From: Adineta steineri
Taxonomy: Eukaryota; Rotifera; Eurotatoria; Adinetida; Adinetidae
Length of the DNA stretch: 64,000 nucleotides
Direction: 5' to 3'
NCBI GenBank assembly: GCA_905250115.1
Contig: CAJNOI010000082.1
Coordinates: 19,789-83,788, forward strand
Shown: piece after piece, positions 12,201 through 22,119 of the stretch
How positions within the stretch are numbered: the stretch's first letter is position 1
Layout of the letters: each line of letters starts with the position of its first letter
The notes under the pieces: generated by a model
The model's input: the letters and a program-made list of their open reading frames with translations, nothing else
Told to the model about the DNA's origin: nothing
The model's database searches: none
Translations under genes and position numbers: made by a program

Positions 12201-14463
12201 ATGATGCTGCAAAAATCATCATGTACCTTAAGTAATTCAAGCGCCGGGATTTTATTTAGAGGAACACGACGCATATCACGCTTATAACAACGAATATTAC
12301 ATATACCACATGTACCTTCTACTAAACAGCTCATAGACATTTGTTGAATGAATTTTTTCAAGCAGCTAATCTTGCATTCCATATCGGCAGGTTTCGGCCA
12401 TTCGACTTTGGCTTCTTTAAGTATTTTTGTTGTCATTGTTTGTTTCTTCTTGTTTGCTTTCTGAAGACGACTTCTTTCCCTAGCCAATACTCGTTGTTCC
12501 TCCACTTGGTTTTGTGTAAGCTTAGCTCGCTGAATTGCACTTCTTTGGCGCGCCAGTATTCTCTGGTTTTCAGCTTCTTTTGGTGACACAACAGCTCGTT
12601 TATGCATACTTCTTTCAACAGCAAGTGCACGTTGATGTTCGATCTCTTGCGATGTAAGCGTAGCTCGCCAAGCCGCAGTTTTCTCACGAACAAGCGCTTG
12701 TCGCTGATCAAGTTCTTCCGGTGTGAAGGCAGCCCGACTAGCTGCACTTCTTTCCCGAGCATGTGTGCGCTGTTGTTCAACTTGTTCCGATGTTGAGGAA
12801 GCTCTTCTAGCTGCACTTCTTTCCCGAGCAAGTGTGCGCTGTTGTTCAACTTGTTCCGATGTTAAGGAAGCCCGTCTAGCAGCACTTCTTTCCCGAGCAA
12901 GTATTCGCTGTTGCTGGACCTTTTCTAGTGCAGCTTCTGCTCGCCCGACTGCCATACTTTGACGGACTAGCATCGGCTGATTGTCTAGATTTGCTGTTTC
13001 GGCATTGGTGTTGCTTTCTGTTGTATATTGTCTACGTTTGGTCCGAGGAGTCGTTGAGGCTGAGTGAACTGGCTGCCTTTCGTCGTATTCTGGACTGAAT
13101 TGTGGAATACGAACTTGAGTTACAGTATTATTCTTCGCTGTTGATTTAGTGGGCGTCTATAAGTAAAAGTGTGATATAATGAAAATTATTGAAGCATAAA
13201 ATGGTGTATGATCCCGCCTAAGAATAAGAATAGTTTGTATTAACAGTACAATTTTAGAAAGTATATCCACATACACTATCTACGTAAAGGGATTATGTGC
13301 TATTCTTCAAAAGCACACACGCACAATTAGAAAGATGAAAAAAGAAAGAGAATAAGCCAGAGGAAGAAAAAAGGAACAAGAGAAAAAGGGATAGAATAAA
13401 GGCACACGATATTCAAAGAAGGATAAGCAACTTTATGCAAAAGAACGTTCATTGCTCTATACAAAATCAAGATGTCTTTGCTGCAGCAGGTTGATGTATT
13501 TATTGGCACATGTGATCTTTCCATAAGAAAAGTTTTCGCTAAAAGCTAACACTCACAGTAGCCAAATAAACGGGTTCTTGTTCCGAGGGGTTGATTTGAA
13601 AAGCATCATCATCTGATGGGAGTAATAATGGTACAAAGTGATTCGGTGTCCAGTTGCCAGAATTGCTGTTGCGTACGTGCATTTCACTTTGAGTATGTGT
13701 CCAAAATATAAAAATTGTATTGGACGAAGGATTGGAGTGAGCATGTTCAAAAGTATTATTCATGATGCTTAAATCTTGCCGATAATCAATTACAGGATAA
13801 ACACTCCGTATATTGCATTTCAGAACATTACTCAATCCTACGATTTCGTAAAGTTCAGAGAATGAAAAATTGCGGGCAATATTTTTCATAGCTTCATAGA
13901 GAGAACCAACGATGTGCGCAAAACGATTGCTGTAGAAAACTTCGTTTTTGACGAGTTCAATTAAAGTCCGCACTAGAAAAAAAACGCACAAAACATAAAA
14001 ATATTAGTCTTGCAAGTATTTACCTCTCAGCTCGCTAGGTGTGAGAACTGCAGTCCCACTCAAACATATAACTGAGTTATATAGACAATTGCCATTTCCA
14101 GTGACTTCAATCGGAACCATATTTCGAACGTCCAAAGACGCTTTTTGAACATATAATTTTGCATCTTGATCTATTTTATGAACAGTTGGATCAAAGTACG
14201 TAACAGGAGTAAATCGAATCGGCGGCAAAATCCATTCCAGCTAAATAGTTAGAATAAAATGTGACTTAAAATATTAGTATCAAGCATACAGTCTCAATTT
14301 GCTGAGAAATAATCTTGATTTGATTATAATAATCATCAGCAATAGATGCGTTGTTAAATTGTATTAAAAGAGTGTCGAACATTGCAGATCGGCTCATTTC
14401 ACGACAACTTAAGCAACAGACCGTTGTTGCCCATTTACCACAAAATAGGCATCGATTGTTCAT
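6220..14463 (-). CDS. Helitron OTU-Rep-helicase protein, 12 exons, intact
   Basis: Rolling-circle transposon protein of 2385 aa. Exons (high to low): 14463-14290, 14240-14024, 13972-13557, 13156-12103, 12047-11321, 11266-10227, 10000-9950, 9896-9186, 9134-8298, 8251-7862, 7808-7114, 7065-6220. All phases agree and no stop interrupts the joined frame. In order: Cys-rich N-terminus (CLFCGKW...CCLSC); OTU cysteine protease with GNGNC (Cys110) and a later NHFVPLL histidine; seven 23-aa STPR-type repeats (about 350-510); Cys/His-rich and DUF6570-like region (KIPKFSVANKVWMGDIPKEL); Rep domain with HUH motif LHIHLLIW (His about 1164/1166) and Y2 motif YYITDYVTK (about 1350-1355); PIF1-type helicase with Walker A GCGGTGKS (1885-1892), Walker B IIDE (about 1966-1969) and C-terminal HKSQGQTL. 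Intron 11 is GC-AG. The protein would nick and unwind donor DNA. Intactness suggests recent activity or selection. Element ends were not found. Confidence 0.9.
12460..12935 (-). repeat. Coding tandem repeat: seven 69-bp units (STPR-type)
   Basis: Inside exon 4 of the Helitron gene, seven 23-codon units read as variants of QQRTLARERSAARRA plus SLTSEQVE. The first three units are nearly identical at DNA level (shared TTGTTCAACTTGTTCCGATG and CTGCACTTCTTTCCCGAGCA); the others are diverged. A 23-residue period with Arg-rich helices fits the STPR DNA-binding repeat known from silkworm FMBP-1 and from transposon proteins. It could help bind element ends; that role is inference. Confidence 0.8.
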
Positions 14464-15041
14464 ATTAATCCTATATATTTGAAATAAAATTTATGGTTAT
14501 TCTTTCAAATTTATGAGTGCAAAAACAACTATATAATATATGCGATCATTTCCTCGTAAGCTTTACAAATAACTAACTGATCGTCTTCGGGTATCTAAGT
14601 ATGGTAAATAGTAAAAAATCTAGCTTAGTTAGAAGATTCTTCTTATACATATCTGTGAGCATGTCTGTAGGCTTGGTATTAAATTATGATAATATTTTAA
14701 ATCTTATAACTTTCTTCTACAGTGTAGAATCAGTTTCACACATATTATGATATGAATACAATATACATTGTTTCAGTTGAACTTACCAATATTATTATGA
14801 GATCTTAGAAATGATGAAGATTAGAAATTGTCAATTGAGAATGTGCTGTATGAAACGAGTGAAATAATCTAGAAAGCAATTATTTATAATATAGGTTATT
14901 GAATCTATTTTTCAACAGATATTGTGGTATGTGTGTAAAATTTAATTTAAACTTTAGCAAGCATGCAAGAGTAAGGCTATTTAACAAATGTAAAACAACA
15001 TATATACTACATTTAGATCAGAGTCTATTGATATATCTTGG
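14464..15041. other. Gap between Helitron 5' side and F-box gene
   Basis: AT-rich, with no ORF above chance. It should contain the Helitron promoter and 5' end, but no clear boundary is seen. Confidence 0.4.
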
Positions 15042-16222
15042 TTAGTATCCTTTCATAGTTGTTTCAACGGATTGAATATAACTTTGTTGTCTACTGATTG
15101 TTCCTCTTAAATTCCACCATCGGTGTACATTTCCATGAGATAGATAATAATCATTTTCATCATCGTTGCATGTAAGATTTAAATTAAAAATACGTAAAAT
15201 TGCTTGAATTTTTTCACTCTGGTAAGATGCTCTACCTTGCTCCACAGATAGACTAACAAATATCCGAACAAGGGTTGGCATCGATTTAAACAAATGTGTC
15301 CATCCTTGATTGATAATAAAGCCTTCATCATCGACAAGACCATATAGTTCAAGTTTCATGAGACAAGGTATCGTGGCCACAAGTTGAGCGATCCAGTTAA
15401 ATGATACTTCATGTAGTTCAAGGATAAGTGTATGAAGGTTATGACAAATAAATGAAGGCATTGACTTTTGATTATTATTTATTGAGCCAATACTCAGTAA
15501 ATGAATATTAACAAAATAAGGTGACATATGGAATAAGTCATTCCACTCAACTGTCGAACATGTGCTCATGATGAACTGTTCGACTTTACTTGGTATCACA
15601 GCTACAGTGCAGAGTTTCCCAATTTCCGCTAATTCATCGGCCCAAACTTCTACTCGACGCAATGATAAAATAGACAAAATAGATTTAAGTAATTCTGACA
15701 GAGATGCAACTCTGTCGATATTAACAGTAAACTGTTCCAGTTTTATGCTTCTTTGAATGATTGTTCTGATTATAGATGTGATCCATTCGGTTGTCCCAAC
15801 TAGTTTCAATGATCGAAGTGCCGAACAATGTTCAATAATTGTAAGATATGCTGTTTCATGAAGTGTGAGTGAGATGATACGATTGAAATAAATTTGTTCT
15901 GGAAGATTTCTAGTAGCAACGTGAAGCGTAAGTCCCCGAAAAAGAAAATGATTGTTTGCATTCAGTAATACTTGATCACTTGCGACGGTGATAGATGCAA
16001 ATGTTTTGAATAAGTTCATCATCTTAAAATAATTAAATATTTGATGCCAAACATCACAACACAAATCGTGAATTGTACTAATATTTTCTATGAATGAAAA
16101 TAAAATTATACACTTTTGCTATGAGAAAAATAGTTACCTTCATATGTAGTATCGACTACAGTGAATTTATAGTTTTCACTATTTTTTCCATGGCATAAAC
16201 GTTTTGGCCGATAATTATCCAT
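15042..16222 (-). CDS. F-box-like/LRR-type protein, 376 aa
   Basis: Two exons, 16222-16138 and 16087-15042, join in phase across a 50-nt intron. The ATG lies in MDNYRPKRLCHGKN. After about 40 residues comes an F-box-like helix pair (LCCDVWHQIFNYFKMMNLFKTF) followed by irregular leucine-rich segments, such as LRSLKLVGTTEW and MKLELYGLVDDEG. This matches the large divergent F-box families of bdelloids, presumed SCF-type substrate adaptors; no substrate can be inferred. The next minus-strand gene upstream starts at 16667. Confidence 0.75.
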
Positions 16223-16487
16223 ATTATTTAATATTAATAATGGTAATAAATATACGATGAAAAACAGAAACGATAAGTCGATAGAATAATCTAAAAACAG
16301 TAACTCATATTACTTTCAATAGATAAACCACCATGTAAGTGCAAATGTATGTACAAGTATAAAAAACGTAACATATTTCACTTCACAAGCTAATACATTT
16401 CACATTGAAATAGCGTTATATTTAGAAACATTCTTTTTTAGATGAAGATCAGTCTACATGTTAAATACTAAAACATTAGACATAGGT

Positions 16488-16667
16488 CTATTTAAATAAC
16501 AGAAATTTTGAAACAGTAGCACACACTAGACAAACATAGTTCTGTGGATGATGATCGAAAAAACATTCACTATGTTCAAGATGGCCACAACAGTATTGTA
16601 CCGTCGGTAAATCAGCCAGAAAATCAATATTGAGATCACACACAGGACACGATGGATACTGTGCCAT
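16488..16667 (-). CDS. Small RING-like zinc finger protein, 59 aa
   Basis: A short minus-strand gene beginning MAQYPSCPVCDLNID. The Cys/His pattern is C7-x2-C10, C26-C27-G-H29, H32-x2-C35, then H39/H40 and C46-x2-C49, which can furnish two zinc sites as in RING or RING-like domains. Length is at the lower limit for a free RING. It ends at TAG 16488 and has no visible intron. Its position between an F-box gene and other minus-strand genes suggests a ubiquitin-linked role, but that is inference. It could instead be the last exon of a longer gene. Confidence 0.6.
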   Translation of the reverse strand: MAQYPSCPVCDLNIDFLADLPTVQYCCGHLEHSECFFDHHPQNYVCLVCATVSKFLLFK

Positions 16668-16969
16668 TCTAAATGTTGAATTAAAAAGTTTGTGAAATAT
16701 ATGCGTTGATAAATTACTTACAATTATAAGCTAAAATGTAAAAGTGCAATTTTGAGAATTTCGAAGTCAAGTTCAAAGTGGGAAAGATATAATCTAAAAT
16801 TGTTTATAAGTAACAATGTGAATATGTAAGTTTTTTTTAGAACACGACAGCACTCTTAAACTTATAAATAAAGTCATCTACGAAATAAAACTACTACAAT
16901 AAGTATTAGTATGTCACAAAAAAGAGTTTTTTTTATTCGTGGCCAAATTTATCGTATAATGATAAAAGC

Positions 16970-17411
16970 CTACTGGGGATGTTTTTTTTCAAAAATTAAC
17001 GCCATTTCCAATAACTCTTGATCGCTTATCTCTGGTATAGCGTTGATGTTCATATTATTCATGGCAGCTACTTGACTTGCTCGAACAAATTTTGCTGGAA
17101 ATGATGCTGTTGTAGAATATTGATCGTTTTGTTCCAATTGATGATGAACCATTATTTTCTTTGATGGAGCGTCTATTTCACCTGAAACAGATCGTTTTAT
17201 TGTGTGAGTTGGAGGAACGATTGCTACCTACAATATTTGTTAATATATACATGGTATCAAAAATATAGAATTTTACTTTATTTTCAACAATTGGTGTCGA
17301 CGGTGCTGAAGCGTTAGTTTTATTCATTGTTATTTCTAAAATGCAAAATGAATGAGAAGGATCAAAACATCCGGTAAATAATTTTTTCTTAATACCTGAT
17401 GGATGAGACAT
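16970..17411 (-). CDS. Unknown 110-aa protein, three exons
   Basis: Exons 17411-17396, 17335-17277 and 17227-16970 join in consistent phases with introns of 60 and 49 nt. The protein begins MSHPSEITMNKTNAS, has a basic Pro/Thr/Ser-rich first half, and ends in an acidic-amphipathic segment (IPEISDQELLEMALIFEKK). No family is recognised. The start chosen is the first true ATG; an upstream TTG could extend the frame only by non-standard initiation. Clean splicing supports a real gene; function unknown. Confidence 0.65.
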
Positions 17412-17780
17412 TCTTTTCAACAAAGATTTTAAATAGAAGTTAATATGTATGAATTAATGAAATCTATAATGAGTATATTTTTTTCTTTATGAATATATCT
17501 TTCATTAATGTTTAAATTTTTTTTCATTTATGCATAAATCAAATTTATTTCAACCATCTCAACTAATACAATGCTTCTAATGATTTTATTCAAACGCAGG
17601 GATTAACATGCAGCATAAACAAGTAAATATATTCAGATTCTACCAATCAATGTATCTCTTTCGATACATAGCCATTATCTCATCTATTGTTTAGGAAGAA
17701 TTAACAAAAAGCTTAAAAAGAAAACAATGAAAATGAGAGAAATCTTCCAATAAATGCTATTTATAGTAATTATAAATTGT
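17412..17780. other. Short intergenic gap
   Basis: AT-rich spacer between two minus-strand genes, nothing else seen. Confidence 0.4.
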
Positions 17781-19707
17781 TTATTGTTTATATTCTAAAG
17801 TTGTTGAACAAGCAGCAGCGATAAAACCTTCTTGCAGTTGGAAAGTGTCGATGTTGCGTGCATATCCACGCCAATACTCCGTGGTCATAAATTGAACTTC
17901 ACCATCATCATCAGTAAAATCTTGATACTCAATACGATACAATGGAATATCGAGTTGTTTCATCAACATGTCAAAACTCCCATCAAAGTTGATCGGCTCT
18001 AACAAGGTAAATCCTCGTTTACAGTACTTAGCAATCCGATTGCACACATTCTTGGATGTTTCAGCATGTAAACTATAGACGATGAAAGACTTTGTTGCCA
18101 ATGCTTGCAGGAAAGCGAACGTTGAAATGATTCTGTCACCTAGAAATTTTAGAAACAAATTCACTTTAAGGCTTTCCAATATCTCAAAAACCTTTTCTTT
18201 ATCATTGAAATATCTTTCTAGGTATTCCTGGAATGATTTCGAGTATCCCGTTAGATTTCTAAACTCCTAAATATCCATTTTCATCGATTTTTGAGGTGGG
18301 TGTGAATGCTGTATTCAATGAGCACCCACACCCACACCCACACCCACATTCACAGCCACAATTAACACCCACATCCATTCCGGCAAGTACTTAAGTTATT
18401 TAGAGTGACACAGTAGACGTCAAGACTTCAGAAATCTCTCTAAGGCTTCGAGTAATTCTCAAGTGGTTCAAGAGACTTCAAGACTTTATGAGATGTGGAG
18501 GGCGAAGTAGCCGCTATTTTTGCCTCGTGAGATATAAAAACGTACCTGTAAATGCTACCTGACTAATATCCATATCAAAGTTGTGCAGAACGTGAGAAAG
18601 TGGGCTTTTGGAGTTTCCAGTAGATATTAAAAAAAAGTTGAGCTTGACACCGCAAGGCAAAACAACATCGTAGCGATGGCGTCCTGGCGTTTTTTCCACC
18701 TTGAGTTCTTCTTTAAAACATTTCGATGCCATTGCCTGCAGCTTGATAATTGTATTCATCACAATTATTTCAAAATCAGCTCCATTATTTGACAAATAAA
18801 TCAAATTAACATCTTGTTCAGTGGTATCTGAAAATGGTAAGTCGTATAATGCATTGAGAATACAACCTCCAAGCATTGTTAATTGCGAAAAGTCGATGCC
18901 TCCGAGCCACTGATCTGATAGAAAACGAGTCGCTAGATTTCCTTGAAATTCATTGATAGTGCTCACTAATCGCATAGCTCTTGAACAATTTTGATTATTT
19001 CGTACCTGGAAATACGAGCTATCTAAATGAATTAAGTATCAATAGTTTTTTAACTGGAAAAATTATTTTAGATTTCTTACTTTTAAAAAATATTTTCTCA
19101 TATTCATTCAAATCTCGGTTTGAACTTATTGTCTGACCATATAATTTGTAGTCAATTAGTCCAAAATCTGCACAGTACAGATCTGTATTAAATGACAAAA
19201 GTCGCGAATAACATTGAAAAAGTGGTGTCCGATAGGTTTTGGCTAGTTTGCCAAAACCTTCAATACTGAAACACGGGTGAACATATAGACGTTGAATAGG
19301 CTGGATGAAAGAAGAATAGTTCCCTTCCAATGGGATCAGTTTATGGTCAAGGATTTTGCATTCGTGTAAGTAATTTTTATATATTTCTTCAGCTATCAAG
19401 ATCCTTTGACGACCACAAATCTTCTTCATCAACTCACGAAACATATGGTCAGTCGTTTCCGCAATTGACCAAAATTGTTTTGTTTTATTTACTACTTCAA
19501 GGAAATTAGATGCATCTGTTCCTTCAAGGAAGTTTAACAAATAATATCCTATTTGTTGATTGAGATGAGCGATTTTATCATCACTTTCGATCAGAATCAT
19601 CTAAAATTAATGATTTCTTTAAAAACTCGATAAGTTTCTTATTAGATATTCACCTTTGACTTTTTTGTATTTAAAGTTTTAGCAATTGTACAACTTCTTT
19701 TAGACAT
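17781..19707 (-). CDS. Nucleotidyltransferase-like protein, 469 aa
   Basis: Four exons, 19707-19654, 19600-19081, 19022-18546 and 18139-17781, join in phase to 469 codons. The N-terminal third is helical (QQIGYYLLNFLEG). The middle has GGCILNALYDLPFSD then TEQDVNLIY, resembling the GG-x-n-D-x-D core of pol-beta-fold nucleotidyltransferases, although the second acidic residue is Asn. Next comes HNFDMDISQVAFTGD, a signature shared by an uncharacterised family in animals, fungi and large DNA viruses (recalled, not searched). The C-terminus contains FDGSFDMLMKQLDIP. Activity may be lost. Intron 3 is 406 nt, far longer than usual here, because it holds a TGTGGG element. Confidence 0.7.
18290..18376. 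repeat. TGTGGG/CCCACA element 3, inside an intron
   Basis: The left arm is TTGAGGTGGGTGTG; the right arm has four consecutive CACCCA units plus degenerate copies (CACCCACATCC). It lies in intron 3 (18545-18140) of the 469-aa gene. On the minus strand (the sense strand of that gene) it gives four GGG runs with 3-nt loops. Confidence 0.75.
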
Positions 19708-21466
19708 TCTAGAAGAATTATATCTGAAATATTATGAAAATTTAGTGGTTATTAAAAAAAAACAATTTTATTAAAAAGTACTTTAAATATGAAAGAAACA
19801 ATTGTAATTCGTGAATATGTAGTTTCCAATCATAAAACACACTCTATCTCATCATTTTTAATAAACAATCGTCAGAATGATCAAAAATTCTAATATATAT
19901 ATACATTAAATTTAACCACAAAAACCTATATACAATAAATGTATGTTGACCATCGATAACATTGAAATGTTATATAAAGTTGTAATGACATGGTTCAGGA
20001 TAATATCCAACGACAAAAATATAAAAAGACACATGTCAAATTAATCTGAAATCATATCAATAACAAAGTGAGTTTTGACAATTATTATATTAGTTGTTTT
20101 TTGAGAAATAAATTAATCAGATATTATATAGCAATAAAAAATATAACTTTTTTTTAACCAAGCATTTTCGTTTCCCTTGGTCATACAATAATCAAAATGA
20201 TTTTATTATTTATACTATCTCTTGACTTTGATAGAACTAAATTCATTGAAAAAAAGCGTAGAACCGATTTAAGTATATTTTATTTTAAATTCATTTTTTT
20301 TTGATAGATGGACGATTAAGTTTATCATCTTTCTGAGTCATATACAATATAAGATGTATAAGATGTACAGATACAATCATGCATATATATATGAAAGGAA
20401 AAAAAGAAGGACATCTTATGTTTTTTTGACAGGAAACATATGATCGATCATATGTTGACGATCAAAATATTGTATGTTCAGAGGCAAAGAACTAAAGACA
20501 TATTTCTTTTCTTTTTTCTTTCCATATATATATATATAAATCGTATCGTTTATACGATCCAGAAGATGATAATTTCAGTCGTTCACATACCAAAGAATGA
20601 ACTTTTTGAAAAAAATTATGTTTCGATCGATTCCAATTTGAAACTTTTCGAGTATATGAGATGATATAATTATATTTTATTCGTCACCACATATATATGA
20701 ATTTTTAAACATATATTCCCTACTACTCAAGTTTTAATGTAAAGTTCTGATGCGCCGCTATTTTACGAAATTCTTATTTGTATGAAACATCTTTTAGACC
20801 GTTAAAAATTATAAATTCAGCAATTATTTATCCTCAGAACAATAATCATTTTGTTTTATCTAATTTTTTTACTACTTTTTTCTCTGAATCTGCCCTCATT
20901 TGTTTGTCTTTTTTTACATACGGACGATAACCTACATATAATTTTCCTTCTTCTGAGTGATCATTTTTTTATTCTTCGTTGCTTTGAATGCAATAAATTT
21001 GTCGGCTACTCTCTCAAGCAACTGCATCTGTCGACATCATATTATTTTCTTTTTGTGCTAAGGCTTTTTCTCTTACAATTATCTATTCTCCTGTTAAAAT
21101 CTTTACAGAAAAAAGACGCTTGTCTATATCAGAACAGGTGCATGAGCTAGTTTCTTCTGTTGATCTGTTTATTGCTCGAACTTCTAGATCGTGTTTAACA
21201 AAAAAAACAAAGAAATAAGTGTGATTAAAATCGATCATAATCTAATTCTTCATCTCATATTTTTCTCATAAGATGAATATGTTCCACTTTCATCGATAGT
21301 TATTATATATTTTAAACTGAGAGATACTTTGAATTTAAAGGTTATATCAAATTTATTTTCTACATAAAGGACAGCTACTAATAAAGAGTAGTAAGATTTA
21401 TAACGAAGATACTACTCGCATGCATTACAAACGCACATAGATAAAAAGTATGGTTATCGTAAAATC
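19708..21466. other. Gene-poor stretch with AT-rich repeats
   Basis: No convincing gene. Two ORFs (20440-20664 and 20851-21150, plus strand) are Phe/Leu/Ile-rich translations of T-rich DNA and are not supported. A 22-bp perfect palindrome lies at 20435-20456. Confidence 0.4.
20435..20456. other. Perfect 22-bp palindrome
   Basis: The arms AACATATGATC and GATCATATGTT are exact reverse complements with no spacer. Such a length is not expected often by chance in 64 kb. It may bind a dimeric regulator or be a repeat end; no neighbouring gene start is clear. Confidence 0.7.
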
Positions 21467-22119
21467 TCATGTAAAAAAAACATCTAGAAGCTTTTGCACA
21501 TTCTGGGGATTTTTAATGTAATATTGTTGGTTCATCCACCACCATTGGTTGAGTTTACAGATTCGATCATACACTAAAAAATAACAAGAGCAAATAAGTC
21601 GTTCTCTGTATTGAATAAACGAAAAAAACGTACCTTCGGGGACTTTTAAGCGTTGTAGAACAGTTTGCTCAGATATTCGCCGAACGAATAATTTGAATAA
21701 TTCCTAAATATCACTAGCTAGAATTAAAAGTATTAAAAAGAGTAATTTCATACCTTATTATCAAATCGATTCAGATATATAGTATAACTATGCCGAAATA
21801 AATCGACGATGTTTTGCGATGGTATTGGACAATAATGCATTTCTGCTGCTGGAAGATCATCTGGACGAGTTAATGGAGCAGGAATTGGATTTTTATGGCG
21901 GTATCTGACCAAAGATATGTTTGGGATTGATTTAGCAGCTCTTAGAGCGTAGAAAGTATCTTGTTCTTTTTTAAAGAACAAATAGAATAGTGATCTGTTG
22001 GATGCTGATGATATACGTCGGAATTTGTAAAACTTTAATATTTGTTGCAGCTCGCCAGAAAGAACACTGTTCGGAATATCCGTTTCGGAACGGTTGTTGA
22101 GCACTAACCGACATTCCAT
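21467..22119 (-). CDS. Unknown 180-aa protein, three exons
   Basis: Exons 22119-21754, 21703-21634 and 21573-21467 join in phase with introns of 50 and 60 nt. The protein starts MECRLVLNNRSETD and contains CPIPSQNIVDLFRHSY and a Trp-rich end (LNQWWWMNQQYYIKNP). It is soluble-looking, with no signal peptide or membrane segment. No family is recognised. Three clean introns and a continuous frame argue for a functional gene. An upstream non-coding exon is possible, since a TTAG acceptor-like site precedes the ATG. Confidence 0.65.

Noticed and set aside
12723-12962. Plus-strand ORF with repeated Ala/Leu/Cys-rich units
   Set aside because: It is the antisense reading of the STPR repeats in the Helitron gene.
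13327-13524. 65-codon ORF inside the Helitron gene
   Set aside because: It lies in the 400-nt intron between the OTU exon and the STPR exon; the splice phases work without it.
20851-21150. 99-codon Phe/Leu-rich ORF that could be a membrane protein
   Set aside because: Composition matches T-rich DNA, no start context or splice support, no motif.
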